This document shows positions 1-9,441 of a stretch of 64,000 nucleotides of DNA, piece after piece; the first letter of the stretch is position 1; each line of letters opens with the position of its first letter. The notes beneath the pieces were generated by a model. That model did no database searches. It was not told where the DNA came from and saw only the letters and a list, made by a program, of their open reading frames with translations. A program made the translations under genes and the position numbers. Source of the DNA: Nocardia pseudobrasiliensis NBRC 108224 (GTDB lineage Bacteria > Actinomycetota > Actinomycetes > Mycobacteriales > Mycobacteriaceae); the NCBI RefSeq assembly GCF_001613105.1, contig NZ_BDBS01000001.1, positions 1-64,000 on the forward strand. Direction: 5' to 3'.

Positions 1-234
1 GGGGGGCACGGTCTTGGTCGGCGCGGGGGCGGGCGCAGGAGCGGGCGCGGGGGTCGCGGCGGCGGTCGGGGCGGCAGGCTTGCTGTTACCAGTGTCACCC
101 GGCGTCTCCGGGGTGTAGTCGGCCAGAAACTCGTGCCAGCTCTCATCGACCGACGACGGGTCTTGCTTGTACTTCTGGTACATCTCGTCGACAAGCCACT
201 GGTTCTGTCCGAACTGGGATGTTGAGCTGCTCAC
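1..234 (-). CDS. kgd: 2-oxoglutarate decarboxylase/dehydrogenase E1 (Kgd/OdhA), N-terminal fragment
   Basis: This is the first 78 codons of a gene that runs off the left edge. The product is the multifunctional thiamine-diphosphate enzyme that feeds 2-oxoglutarate into the TCA cycle in mycolic-acid actinobacteria. The N-terminus carries the family segment [12 protein letters not shown] followed by [16 protein letters not shown], which closely matches mycobacterial Kgd. It is followed by the Ala/Pro-rich linker that precedes the E2-like domain. The start is GTG at 234, with a GAGG element about 13 bases upstream. The catalytic domains lie outside the window, so only the N-terminus supports the call, but the match is distinctive. 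Confidence 0.9.
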   Translation of the reverse strand, partial: MSSSTSQFGQNQWLVDEMYQKYKQDPSSVDESWHEFLADYTPETPGDTGNSKPAAPTAAATPAPAPAPAPAPTKTVPP

Positions 235-424
235 AGCAGGTGTTCGCCTCATTTCGTTCTTCGCGCTGCGACGTTTGTGACGTGCTCGGCACGGGTAATC
301 GGCTCGATACGCGCCGATGCGCCCTTATCGAGGATAGGCCCAGCCCCACTCCGGCGTCCCATGGCGGCAACCGCGGGTCCCTTAAGGTTTGCTCAACTCC
401 CCGTTCGGGCCCCGCCGTGGTCGA

Positions 425-3400
425 TCAAGGACCACCGGGCAGACCTAGCCTCATACTGTGTCGACTCGTCCGCGACTGAGAATATTCCTTCGCTTCCGAG
501 TGTTGCTCCCCACACTCCTCTGGTGTCGCGGACCACAGTCCTGAATACGGTCCACCGGCCGCGAGCAGTTCGATGTGCGAACCGATTTCGGCGATCCGCC
601 CGTGTTCGACGACCGCGATGCGATCGGCGCGCGCGGCCGTCGCCAGCCGGTGCGCGACGATGACCGCCGTGCGCCCGCGGGTCACCGAACGGTTGGCCGC
701 CAGTACCTTCTCCTCGCTGTCCGGATCGAGGACCGCGGTGGCCTCGTCGAGCAGCAGCAGATCCGGATCCACCAGTTCGGCCCGGGCCAGGGCGATCAGT
801 TGACGCTGCCCCGCCGACAGTCCGCGTCCGCCTTCGCCCACCGGTTGCCGCATGCCCTGTGGGAGTGCGGCGATCATGTCGGTCGCGCCGACGGCCGCGG
901 CGGCGGCGTCGATCTCGGCCCTGGTGGCCGCGGGCTTGCCGAACGAGATATTGCTCGCCACATCGCCGCTGAACAGGTGCGCCTCCTGCGGCACGATCCC
1001 GAGCCGGGACCGATAGTCGGCGAGGCGATAGTCGCGAATATCTGTGCCGTCCACGTCGATCGAGCCCGCGTCGGCGGGCGGCAGATCGTAGAGACGGGCC
1101 AAGAGCTTCACAATGGTGGACTTACCCGCTCCCGTCGGACCTACCAGGGCGAGGCTGGTTCCGGCCGGGATGCGCAGCGAAACGTCGTGCAGCGCGTTGG
1201 ACTTCGCGTCCGGATAGCGGAATTCGACCGCGTCGAAGGCGACCTCACCGCGCAGCCGCCCCCCGATGCTCCGCGCGTCGGGCGCATCGGCCGCGATCGA
1301 GGACGGGGTGCGCAGCAGCGCCTCGATACGCCGCAGGCCCACGCGCGCCTGCTGATATCCGTCGAATACCTGTGACAGCTGCATGATCGGGCTGAACAGC
1401 AGACCCAGATAGAGCACGAAGGCGACCAGGGTGCCCGCGGTGACGGAACCGTGAGCAACATCACGGGCGCCGACGTACACTACCGCGGCCTGTGCGAGAT
1501 CGGCCCAGGCGATGACCGCCGCGAAGTACAGCGCGATGGCCCGCTGGGCCCGCATGCGACTGCGCCGGTAGTCGTCGGAGTAGCCGGTGAAGCGCCGGGC
1601 CGCGTCGGATTCGTGCCGGTAGGCCTGAGTGGCGCGCAGTCCGGCGACGTTCTCCTGGAAGTCGGCGTTGACCACCGCAACACGTTCGCGCGCGGCCGAA
1701 TACGCGGTGGCCGATACCTTGCGGAAGATCAGTGTCGCGACGATCAGGGGCGGCAGGGTCGCGAAGACCACCAGGGCCAGTTCGAGATCGATGACCAGCA
1801 GGGCCAGCGCGATACCGGCCGCGGTGACGAGGCTGATCAGCGCGGTGCCCAGCCCGGTCTGCAGGAAGGTCGACATCGCGTCGATATCGGTGGTCATCCG
1901 GGTCATGATTCGCCCGGACAGTTCCCGCTCGTAGAAGTCCAGACCGAGTCGCTGCAGATGGGCGTAACTGCGCACCCGCAGGCCGTAGAGCAGCCGCTCG
2001 CCACCCCGCGCGGACAGCAGCGTTCCCGCGGTCTCGTCCGCCCAGCTGAGCACGACCAGCAGCACCCCGCCGATCGCGGCCGCCGCCAACACCTTTCCGC
2101 TGCTTGCGGCCACGCCGTGGTCGAGTGCGTATCTGGTCAGCGCGGGGAAGGCCACGCCGATGAAGCCGTCGACCGCCAGCAGCGTCACCACCGCGGCCAA
2201 CAGCCAGCGCACCGGTCCGAGCAGTCGCCGCAATCGGAAATTCGGTTCGGGTTGTTCGAGTTCGTGGACGTCGAGCCCCGGTTGTTCGTGAGCGCCGGGC
2301 AACCGCGCCAGGGTGTCCCGCAGCTCCTCCGGTATCTCGACCTCGGAATTCGGTGGCGGTTCGGGTGCGCTGCCGTTGGATTCGGCCGACGAGCCGGGCC
2401 ACAGGTTTCGGGAGGCGGGTGCGGCGGGATCGGGTAGGCGGATGACCCGATCGGCGTGGGCGAGGGTGGATTCGCGGTGGGCGAGAATCACGGTCGTGCG
2501 GTCGGGGCGGCTGGGCAGGGCCGCGAAGATGGCGGCCTCGGTGACCGCGTCCACGGCGGAGGTGGCGTCGTCGAGGATCAGGATGCGTGGATCGGTGAGC
2601 AGGGCCCGGGCCAGGGCCAGGCGTTGGCGCTGGCCGCCGGACAGGGTGAGGCCGCGCTCGCCGACGACGGTGTCGTAGCCGTCGGGCAGTTCGGTGATGA
2701 ACTCGTCGGCCGCGGCCTGTTCGGCGGCGGCGCGGATCTGCTCGGGTGTGGCGTCGGGATTCCCGAGGGCGATATTGGCGGCGATGGTGTCGGAGAACAG
2801 GAATGGTTCGTCGAACACCACCCCGACCGCCGCGCGCAGTTCGGCGGTGCGCAGTTCGGCGATGTCGACCTCGGTATCGGCGCCGCGCAGGCTGATTCGC
2901 CCGGCGGCGGGGGAGAAGAAGCGCGGCAGCAGCAGCGCCAGGGTGGACTTGCCGGATCCCGCGGGACCGATGATCGCGACCGTCTCCCCGGGGCGCACGC
3001 TCAGATCGAAATCGCGCAGCACGGGACGATCCGGATCGAAACCGAAGGTGAGACCGCGTATTTCGATGCCGAGCGGACCCTCGGGCAGCGGTTTCGGCGC
3101 GGGCGGATCGATCGCGGCGGGAGCGGTATCGATCACCTGGTACACCCGTTCGGCGGCGGCTCGGGTCAGCTGCGCCATGACGATCACATTCGACACGATC
3201 CGGGTACTGGACGACAGCATCGTCACATAGGACGCGAAGGCCAGGAAGGTGCCGACGCCGATCGAACCGTGCAGCGCGAGCGTTCCACCCAGGGCGATGA
3301 CCACGACGAGACCGAACTGCGGCACGGCCGAAACCAGTGGCGCGAACCGGGAATCGATCCGCGCGGCCCGCATCCGCTCGGCGTACAACCGGCGGCCGTG

Positions 3401-4102
3401 CCGCTCGAGCAGCGCGACCATTCGGGCCTCCTGCCCGAAACCCTTCACCACCCGCACGCCGGTGACGGTCTCCTCGACGTGCTGGGCCAGATCCGCGGCC
3501 CGCTGCTGCGCCGACCACGTGGCCGCGTGGAACAGCGGCCGCGCCCGATGGATCACCAGTCCCAGCACCGGCATGGTCGCCAACGCCACCACCGCCAGCA
3601 GCGGCGACAGGACGAACATCACCACCGCGGCCGATACGAAGATCATCACCGAGGCCGCCGACAGCGGGGCCATCGCAAGCAGCCCCTGCACCAGCTGCAG
3701 ATCGCTGATCGACCGCGACACCACCTGTCCGGTGCGTAGCCGATCCTGACCCGGCCCGTCGTATCGATGCAGCGCCGTCAGCAGCCCGGTCCGCAATTCG
3801 TGCTGCACATCCAGCGCCAGCCGCCCGGCCATCCACCGCCGCCCATAGGACGTCGCGAATCGAACCACCGCCAGCCCCACCAGAATCCACGCCACCACGG
3901 CGATCCCCCGCACATCACCGATCCGCGCCCCGTCGAGCGCCCGCTTGGCCGCCACCGGCACCGCCACCTCGGCCAGCGCCCCGAACACCACGGCCGCGAC
4001 CACCCCACTCGCCAGCCCCGGATGCCCCCAACAAGCACCCCACAACCGCCGAACCCACCCACGAGCCCGCGGCCCCGAATCCCTGTCCACCCCCGTCACC
4101 AT
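425..4102 (-). CDS. Fused heterodimer-type ABC exporter (TMD-NBD-TMD-NBD)
   Basis: This protein of about 1225 residues contains two complete ABC-exporter halves, each with six predicted membrane helices and an ATPase domain, so it is a full transporter in one chain. The architecture resembles the mycobacterial multidrug exporter Rv0194. NBD1 has Walker A GPAGSGKST (Lys near 385), LSGGQ, and Walker B ending LDDATSAVD, where Asp near 512 replaces the catalytic Glu. NBD2 has GPTGAGKST (Lys near 994), LSAGQ, and LDEATAVLD with the Glu kept near 1120. One consensus and one degenerate ATP site is typical of heterodimeric exporters. The substrate is unknown. The ATG at 4102 is my choice because homologous sequence begins soon after it; an upstream ATG at 4135 is possible and no strong ribosome site decides. 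It lies 190 bases upstream of kgd on the same strand. Confidence 0.88.
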   Translation of the reverse strand: MVTGVDRDSGPRARGWVRRLWGACWGHPGLASGVVAAVVFGALAEVAVPVAAKRALDGARIGDVRGIAVVAWILVGLAVVRFATSYGRRWMAGRLALDVQHELRTGLLTALHRYDGPGQDRLRTGQVVSRSISDLQLVQGLLAMAPLSAASVMIFVSAAVVMFVLSPLLAVVALATMPVLGLVIHRARPLFHAATWSAQQRAADLAQHVEETVTGVRVVKGFGQEARMVALLERHGRRLYAERMRAARIDSRFAPLVSAVPQFGLVVVIALGGTLALHGSIGVGTFLAFASYVTMLSSSTRIVSNVIVMAQLTRAAAERVYQVIDTAPAAIDPPAPKPLPEGPLGIEIRGLTFGFDPDRPVLRDFDLSVRPGETVAIIGPAGSGKSTLALLLPRFFSPAAGRISLRGADTEVDIAELRTAELRAAVGVVFDEPFLFSDTIAANIALGNPDATPEQIRAAAEQAAADEFITELPDGYDTVVGERGLTLSGGQRQRLALARALLTDPRILILDDATSAVDAVTEAAIFAALPSRPDRTTVILAHRESTLAHADRVIRLPDPAAPASRNLWPGSSAESNGSAPEPPPNSEVEIPEELRDTLARLPGAHEQPGLDVHELEQPEPNFRLRRLLGPVRWLLAAVVTLLAVDGFIGVAFPALTRYALDHGVAASSGKVLAAAAIGGVLLVVLSWADETAGTLLSARGGERLLYGLRVRSYAHLQRLGLDFYERELSGRIMTRMTTDIDAMSTFLQTGLGTALISLVTAAGIALALLVIDLELALVVFATLPPLIVATLIFRKVSATAYSAARERVAVVNADFQENVAGLRATQAYRHESDAARRFTGYSDDYRRSRMRAQRAIALYFAAVIAWADLAQAAVVYVGARDVAHGSVTAGTLVAFVLYLGLLFSPIMQLSQVFDGYQQARVGLRRIEALLRTPSSIAADAPDARSIGGRLRGEVAFDAVEFRYPDAKSNALHDVSLRIPAGTSLALVGPTGAGKSTIVKLLARLYDLPPADAGSIDVDGTDIRDYRLADYRSRLGIVPQEAHLFSGDVASNISFGKPAATRAEIDAAAAAVGATDMIAALPQGMRQPVGEGGRGLSAGQRQLIALARAELVDPDLLLLDEATAVLDPDSEEKVLAANRSVTRGRTAVIVAHRLATAARADRIAVVEHGRIAEIGSHIELLAAGGPYSGLWSATPEECGEQHSEAKEYSQSRTSRHSMRLGLPGGP

Positions 4103-4275
4103 CACCCGACCGACGGTACTCACACCCACCGACATCCATCGGACCACAATGGAGCGAGCCCGACGAGCGGCCGCGAACACGCCGGAGCGAAGCGGAGGCC
4201 AACGAAACGGAACCATCCGGGGCCGGGGCGCGTCGAACTCGATGTACCGAAAACAGACATTCCGAAAGGCGACCG

Positions 4276-4611
4276 GTGGCTGGCTACTTGAAGGTCGATA
4301 TCGATGCGCTGGCCAAGGCCGTGCAGTTGTTGCGCGGTTCCGAGCAGGTGCTCACCGATGCGATGAAGGCGATGGCGCAGGGCGGGCACGGGGATATCGG
4401 TACGACGGTGCTCAACGATGCGGCCGAGAGTTTCCAGCGGCGCTGGCATTTCGGGGTGCAGCGCATCAGTGAGGCGACGAAGTCCACCGCGGACGGCATC
4501 GCGCAGTGCCATGACGCCTATCAGCAGGTGGACGATCAGTTCGCGCAGCTCATCGCGCAGGCGCAGGCGGGGGAGAACAATCCGACCCCGCCGGCCGAGA
4601 CGAAGGTCTGA
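4276..4611 (+). CDS. Small ESX (type VII) secretion substrate-like protein
   Basis: This 111-residue, almost entirely helical protein has the size and helix-turn-helix layout of WXG100/EspC-type type VII secretion substrates. A Trp-His-Phe-Gly element near residues 57-60 sits where the WXG turn is expected. The tail is short, polar and Pro/Glu-rich. The start is GTG at 4276, with GAAAGG seven bases upstream. It stands alone between two ABC loci with no ESX core gene beside it, so its secretion system must be elsewhere. The assignment rests on size, helicity and the turn motif. Confidence 0.6.
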   Translation: MAGYLKVDIDALAKAVQLLRGSEQVLTDAMKAMAQGGHGDIGTTVLNDAAESFQRRWHFGVQRISEATKSTADGIAQCHDAYQQVDDQFAQLIAQAQAGENNPTPPAETKV

Positions 4612-4616
4612 CGAAC

Positions 4617-5399
4617 TCAGATATCGCGCTGCCGCAGATACCACCACGCCCCGGCCCCGGCGGCCAGGGTCCACAGCAGCAGGATCACCGCGGAGGCGGG
4701 ACTCGGGGCGAACAGGCGGTTGCCGGGGAAGGAATCCACCGCGACCGCCGAGATCGTGGCCGAACCCGGAAACAGCACGGCGACCCCGGGCACATCGGAG
4801 CCGTGGGCGATCAGCCAGATCAGTGGTTCGATCACCAGCAGCCAGCCCAGCGGCGCGACGATGGCCAGCACCGCCGACCGCAACAGCAGCCCGAGGCTCG
4901 CCCCGATCACGCCCCAGCACACCGCGGCCAGCAGGCCGCCGCCCAGCACGCTCACCAGACGCAACCCGAATTCGATCTTGTGCCGCCCCGCGGTCACCAA
5001 CCCGAGACCCGCGCCCACCTCGGCGGCCAGGCCCAGCAGCAGCGAATAGACCGCGGCGATACCGATCTTCGCGCCGAACAGCAGATCGCGATCGGGGGTG
5101 AACAGCGCGGTTACCGGCATACTCGCGTAGCGGTACTCACCACCCGCCCCGAGCGCCCCGCCGATCAGCGATCCGGCGATCGCCACCGCCAGCCCGATGT
5201 ACAGGCCCATGCTCGCCGTTCCGGTCGCCAGGTCCTGTTTCGGTTGCGGCCCGCTGCCGAGGGTCGTGCTCCCGATCGCGGCGAGCAGCCCGACCACCGC
5301 GCATCCGGTGAGCAGCAGCCACGGCCAGCGCAGCGTGGTGAGCTTGCGGGCCTCGGACGTCGCCGCCCGGCTCACCTCCGCGGGCACGGTCACAATCAT
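4617..5399 (-). CDS. ABC-2 type transporter permease
   Basis: This 260-residue protein is mostly hydrophobic, with about six predicted membrane helices and no ATPase motif. It starts at 5399 inside the end of the adjacent ATPase gene, a 4-base ATGA overlap, so the two are translationally coupled and form the permease and motor of one ABC-2 transporter. The N-terminal MIVTVPAEVSRAATSEARKL segment resembles the cytoplasmic entry helix of ABC-2 permeases. The substrate is unknown. It ends five bases from the stop of the convergent ESX-like gene. Confidence 0.75.
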   Translation of the reverse strand: MIVTVPAEVSRAATSEARKLTTLRWPWLLLTGCAVVGLLAAIGSTTLGSGPQPKQDLATGTASMGLYIGLAVAIAGSLIGGALGAGGEYRYASMPVTALFTPDRDLLFGAKIGIAAVYSLLLGLAAEVGAGLGLVTAGRHKIEFGLRLVSVLGGGLLAAVCWGVIGASLGLLLRSAVLAIVAPLGWLLVIEPLIWLIAHGSDVPGVAVLFPGSATISAVAVDSFPGNRLFAPSPASAVILLLWTLAAGAGAWWYLRQRDI

Positions 5400-6325
5400 C
5401 GAGGCGCTCCGTACGGGGTCGGCGGGGCGGGGACGGTGGTTCGGGTGAGCGTCGCGAGGACGCGATCGGGATGGACCGGCTCCGGAATCAGATCGCTCAG
5501 TTGAACTTTCGCGGCGCGCGCCGCGGCCTCGATTTCCGCGCGCGAGGCCTCCGCGACGGCGAGGCGGCCGTCGGCGCGCATGATCGCGTCGGTGAAGCCC
5601 TGGGCCGCCAGCATGGTCGCGAGCGCGATCGGGCTGGACGCGCCGACGATCAGCCGATCCGGATGGCTGCGCCGCAGCCGACGCGGACTGCCCTGGTACA
5701 CAATCGAACCCGCGGCCAGCACGATCAGCTGATCCGCGGCGGGCAGCGCCGCGGCCAGGCTCTGCGCGGTGAACACCGTCGTACCGCCGCGCCGGGCGTG
5801 CCCGCGCAGATGGTCGTAGAGCCAGCCGCGTTCGGACCCGTCGAGTCCGGTGAACGGATCGTCGAGGATCAGCAGCGGGGGATCACCCAGCAGCGCGATC
5901 GCCAGCGCGAGCCGGGTCCGCAGCCCGGGCGCGAGCGCGCGCACCCGCAGGTCGGCGACGCCGTCGAGCCGGGTGAGAGCCAGCACCGCGTCGACCCGGG
6001 CATCGGAAACGCCTGTGGCGGCGGCGAATACACGCAGTTCACCGCGCACGGTGCGCCCGGGATGCAGGCCGCGCGCCTGGGTCATCGCCCCGACCGCCCG
6101 ACCGGACGCGGACCGAGCGTCGCCGAGCGCGACGGTCCCCGTATCCGGCGTCGACAGCCCCAGCAGCATCGAGACGAGGGCCGTCTTCCCGGCGCCGGTC
6201 GTGCCGACCAGTGCCGCGGTGGTCCCGGCGGGAATCGTGAAACTCACATCCCGCACGGCATCCAGTCCGTCGAACTGTTTGGACAGTCCGGTGGCCGAGA
6301 CGGCGAGCGATCGCGGCGCGCTCAC
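5396..6325 (-). CDS. ABC transporter ATP-binding protein
   Basis: This 309-residue ATPase has Walker A GTTGAGKTALVSMLLG near residues 38-50 and Walker B LLILDDPFTGLD. The signature region reads LAPGLRTRL rather than LSGGQ, as in many CcmA/DrrA-like ABC-2 ATPases. The catalytic position after the Walker B Asp is Asp rather than Glu, which suggests reduced hydrolysis. It is the middle gene of a three-gene operon: the upstream gene overlaps it by four bases (GTG start at 6325) and the permease overlaps its end. The last 80 residues form a C-terminal extension seen in this transporter class. Confidence 0.82.
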   Translation of the reverse strand: MSAPRSLAVSATGLSKQFDGLDAVRDVSFTIPAGTTAALVGTTGAGKTALVSMLLGLSTPDTGTVALGDARSASGRAVGAMTQARGLHPGRTVRGELRVFAAATGVSDARVDAVLALTRLDGVADLRVRALAPGLRTRLALAIALLGDPPLLILDDPFTGLDGSERGWLYDHLRGHARRGGTTVFTAQSLAAALPAADQLIVLAAGSIVYQGSPRRLRRSHPDRLIVGASSPIALATMLAAQGFTDAIMRADGRLAVAEASRAEIEAAARAAKVQLSDLIPEPVHPDRVLATLTRTTVPAPPTPYGAPR

Positions 6326-7038
6326 TGCGATCCGGCTCCGGGCGAGGGATCCAGGGACGGCAGCGGATCAGCATCGATCACCAGCGGACCGCGCCAGGAC
6401 CGCGGGGCCGCGCCGAAGGCGCCGTGCGCGTTGGCGATCACGGTCTTACCGAGCGCGCGGTTGCCGAAACCGCCGATGGCCGCGCCGATTCCGGCGGGAA
6501 TCACCTTGCCCACCATCAACGCGCTGCGCTTGGCCAGGAACTGCACCACGAACCGCTTGAGCAGCGAATCGTTCATACTGCTGAGCCCCGGAATCCGGTT
6601 GGCCAGCAACGTGCCCCAGTTCTTGGCCGAATGCCCCACACTCTTCTCGACGATCTCCATCCCGCTCTCGCCGAGCACCACCGCCAGCACCAGGGCCCGG
6701 CGGCGCTCGGAATCCTCGGGCGCGATGTTGTGCACCGAGGCGACGGCGAGGGTGAATACCGCCGACGCCTCCAGGAAGAACGCCGTCTCCGCGCCCATGG
6801 CCGCGATCGAGGTGATGGTGCCGATGCCGGGTATCGCGGCGGTCGCGCCGACCGCGGTACCGCTGCCGGTGACCGTGGTCAGATACTGCCGCTCGAGTCG
6901 TTCGACGATCTGCGCCGGGGATTCGCCGGGGTGTGCGCGGCGGAGCCGTTCGACATACTTCTCGACCGCCGGCGCCTGCAGCTGCGATCCGTTGTCCAGC
7001 AGCGACACCACGGCCTTCTCCAGGCCGGTCTTGAACAT
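6322..7038 (-). CDS. Hypothetical protein of the ABC-2 operon with Gly-rich hydrophobic segments
   Basis: I do not recognise this 238-residue protein. The central region has Gly/Ala-rich hydrophobic stretches (TGSGTAVGATAAIPGIGTI and a second one near 195-215), suggesting membrane association, somewhat like EcsC-type proteins. The N-terminal third is charged and helical. The start is ATG at 7038, preceded by an AGAGGGG ribosome site; longer readings upstream lack one and run into the divergent promoter. Its stop overlaps the start of the ABC ATPase, so it is first in that operon and may assist or regulate the transporter. Confidence 0.6.
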   Translation of the reverse strand: MFKTGLEKAVVSLLDNGSQLQAPAVEKYVERLRRAHPGESPAQIVERLERQYLTTVTGSGTAVGATAAIPGIGTITSIAAMGAETAFFLEASAVFTLAVASVHNIAPEDSERRRALVLAVVLGESGMEIVEKSVGHSAKNWGTLLANRIPGLSSMNDSLLKRFVVQFLAKRSALMVGKVIPAGIGAAIGGFGNRALGKTVIANAHGAFGAAPRSWRGPLVIDADPLPSLDPSPGAGSQ

Positions 7039-7125
7039 CGCCAACACCCCTCTCGTCCGGTCAGCTGAAACTCTAACGAACGGATTCGCCGAGCCGGTTC
7101 CGTCCGCGCGTCCTACCGTGGAGCC

Positions 7126-7971
7126 GTGCACGGTGTGTCGGAGGGGGCGAAGGGTCTGCCGGACCCACGCCTGCGACCGTTCGTCAGCGGGTACGACGGT
7201 TATCTGCTGCACGGGTTCGCGCCCGGCGTCCACGTCGGCATGCCCTCGACCGCCCTGACGGTCATCGTCACCATCGGCGAGCCGATCGATGTGCCGGTGT
7301 CCTCGCATCCCGATCAGCCCGGCGGCACCTGGGACGCGCTGGCGAGCGGGCTGACCGTGCGGCCCAGCCTGATCGCGCACCGGGGTTTCCAGCACGGTAT
7401 CCAGCTGGCGGTCACCCCGCTGGGTTCGCGGGCGCTGCTCGGCGTGCCGGTGGCCGCGCTGGGTTCCTGGGTGATCGATCTGGCGGATTTGCTCGGCCCC
7501 GACGTGACCGAGCTACGCGACCGGATCTCGGCCACCTCGATCTGGGCCGAACGCTTCGCCGTCCTGGACGAGATCCTGCTGCGCCGCCTCGGCGATGTGC
7601 CGATCGATCCGAATCTGCGGCACGCCTGGCGGCTGCTCACCGATGCGGCCGGGCCGCCGCGCGTGGCCGAGGTCGCCGACGATATCGGCTGGAGCAGAAG
7701 ACATCTCGGCAACCGGTTCACCGCGGAGTTCGGCATCACGCCCAAGGACGCCGCCCGCCTGACCCGCTTCGAGGCCTCCCACCGCCGGTTGCGCACCCCC
7801 GGCGTGACGATCGCGGAGGTGGCCGCGGTTACCGGCTACTACGACCAGGCGCATATGGCCCGGGAGTGGCGCGAACTCGCCGGGATGCCGCCATCGCGGT
7901 GGCTGGCCAGCGAGGAGTTCCCATTCATCCAAGCCCAGCACGTATCCGCACTGGAAGGCTCGGATACATGA
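7126..7971 (+). CDS. AraC-family transcriptional regulator
   Basis: This 281-residue protein has an N-terminal sensing half and a C-terminal AraC-type double helix-turn-helix from about residue 170 to 265. Characteristic elements are VAEVADDIGWSRRHLGNRF, then FG-TPKDAARL, and a second helix pair ending VTGYYDQAHMAREW. It is the leftmost gene of a two-gene unit: its stop overlaps the ATG of the following VOC-domain gene by four bases, which suggests that it controls that gene. The start is GTG at 7126, 87 bases from the divergent operon. Confidence 0.85.
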   Translation: MHGVSEGAKGLPDPRLRPFVSGYDGYLLHGFAPGVHVGMPSTALTVIVTIGEPIDVPVSSHPDQPGGTWDALASGLTVRPSLIAHRGFQHGIQLAVTPLGSRALLGVPVAALGSWVIDLADLLGPDVTELRDRISATSIWAERFAVLDEILLRRLGDVPIDPNLRHAWRLLTDAAGPPRVAEVADDIGWSRRHLGNRFTAEFGITPKDAARLTRFEASHRRLRTPGVTIAEVAAVTGYYDQAHMAREWRELAGMPPSRWLASEEFPFIQAQHVSALEGSDT

Positions 7972-8378
7972 GCGATACAACCACTTCGAAAACGGCCACC
8001 ACCGTGATCTGGCCGACCTTCACCTACCGCGACGCGCCCAAGGCGATCGAATTCCTGCGCACGGCCTTCGGCTTCCTCGAAACCGCCCGCTACGGCACGG
8101 GCGACGTGATCGACCACGCCGAACTGGCCTGGCCCGGTGGCGGCGGCATCATGCTGGGCTCACTGCGCGAGGGGTCGGCGCTGTGCGACCAGCCCCCGGG
8201 CGTCGGCTCGGCGTATCTGGTCGTCGACAACCCGGACGAGCTGTACGAGCGGGCCGTGGCGGCCGGGGCGACCATCACCCGCGAACTGCGCGAGGAGGAT
8301 TACGGCTCGCGCGGTTTCACCTGCCGCGATCCCGAGGGCGTGTTCTGGAGCTTCGGCACCTACGCCGGGGCCCAGTGA
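7968..8378 (+). CDS. VOC-superfamily (glyoxalase-like) protein
   Basis: This 136-residue protein has the beta-alpha-beta-beta-beta repeats of the vicinal-oxygen-chelate fold. It opens with TFTYRDAPKAIEFLRTAFGF and ends with RDPEGVFWSFGTY, both characteristic of glyoxalase/bleomycin-resistance-type proteins. Possible metal ligands are the His in DHAELAW and the late Glu in DPEG. It is coupled to the upstream AraC gene by an ATGA overlap, so it is probably that regulator's target. The substrate is not evident. Its last 19 bases overlap the convergent gene. Confidence 0.78.
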   Translation: MSDTTTSKTATTVIWPTFTYRDAPKAIEFLRTAFGFLETARYGTGDVIDHAELAWPGGGGIMLGSLREGSALCDQPPGVGSAYLVVDNPDELYERAVAAGATITRELREEDYGSRGFTCRDPEGVFWSFGTYAGAQ

Positions 8379-9388
8379 TCGGCGGGCACCCGCTCGGCCG
8401 GTAGCGGCGGCGGGGGCGGCGTGCCGTCACCGAACGGCCTGCCGCCCAGCGCCTCCCGGCCGTGCGGGGTCAGCCAGCCGGACAGATCCGGGCCCTTGGG
8501 CACCACCCGCGTCGGATTGATATCGGCGTGCACGATGTAGTAGTGCCGCTTGATCTGCACGAAGTCCACGGTGTCGCCGAAACCGGGGGTCTGGAACAGA
8601 TCGCGGGCGTAGGCCCACAGCACCGGCATTTCGGTGAGCTTCTCGCGGTTGCATTTGAAGTGGCCGTGATAGACCGGATCGAAGCGGACCAGCGTGGTGA
8701 ACAGCCGCACATCGGCCTCGGTGATGGTGTCGCCCACCAGGTAACGCTGCGTGGCCAGCCGCTCGGACAGCCAGTCCAGCGCCGTGAACAGCCGATCGTA
8801 GGCGGCCTCGTACCCCTCCTGGGAACCGGCGAAGCCGCAGCGGTACACGCCATTGTTGACCTCGGTGTACACCCGCTTGTTCACCGCGTCGATCTCCTCG
8901 CGCAGCGCCTCGGGATACAGCCGCGGCGCGCCGTCGCGGTGATATCGCGACCACTGCGTGGAGAAGTCGAGGGTGATCTGCGCGTAGTCGTTGGTGACCA
9001 CCTCACCGGTCGGCACGTCCACGATCGCAGGGACGGTGATGCCGCGCGGATAGTCCGGATCGCGCTTCAGATACGCGTCGCGCAGGAAGTGCACTCCGAG
9101 CACCGGATCCACCTGGTCGGGATCCAGGTCGAAGGTCCAGCTGCGCTTGTCGTGGGTTGGCCCGCACAGGCCCAGCGACAGCACGTTCTCGAGGCCCAGC
9201 AGCCGCCGCACGATCAGCGTGCGATTGGCCCACGGGCACGCCCGGGCGGCGATCAGGCGGTAGCGGCCCGGTTCCACCGGATAGCCGTCGCGGCCGTCCA
9301 CGGTGATGCGCGTGGTGATGTAGTTGGTATCGCGCTTGAACTCGCCGGGTTCCACATAGGTGCCGCTATTGGGCGACGAGATAGTCAC
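8360..9388 (-). CDS. Glutathionyl-hydroquinone reductase-like protein (YqjG/ECM4 family)
   Basis: This 342-residue protein has a thioredoxin-like N-terminal domain with the active-site ARACPWANR motif near residues 48-56. It is followed by the helical GST C-terminal domain containing TRYLVGDTITEADVRLFTTL-like sequence. This is the layout of the Xi-class GST family that reduces thiol-conjugated hydroquinones through an N-terminal Cys. Actinobacteria of this kind use mycothiol instead of glutathione, so the physiological thiol is probably mycothiol (inference). The start is GTG at 9388. The C-terminus is Pro-rich and overlaps the convergent VOC gene by 19 bases. Confidence 0.82.
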   Translation of the reverse strand: MTISSPNSGTYVEPGEFKRDTNYITTRITVDGRDGYPVEPGRYRLIAARACPWANRTLIVRRLLGLENVLSLGLCGPTHDKRSWTFDLDPDQVDPVLGVHFLRDAYLKRDPDYPRGITVPAIVDVPTGEVVTNDYAQITLDFSTQWSRYHRDGAPRLYPEALREEIDAVNKRVYTEVNNGVYRCGFAGSQEGYEAAYDRLFTALDWLSERLATQRYLVGDTITEADVRLFTTLVRFDPVYHGHFKCNREKLTEMPVLWAYARDLFQTPGFGDTVDFVQIKRHYYIVHADINPTRVVPKGPDLSGWLTPHGREALGGRPFGDGTPPPPPLPAERVPADHWAPA

Positions 9389-9441
9389 CCGCCCAGTCTT
9401 CCACGCTTCCGTCGCGATGGTGGGCTGGATAGATTCGGCGG

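Noticed and set aside
1461..3890. Very long antisense and alternate-frame open reading frames, for example over the fused ABC exporter
   Set aside because: They lie within strong genes, have Arg/Gly/Pro-rich nonsense composition and lack start signals; such frames are expected in DNA of about 68% GC.
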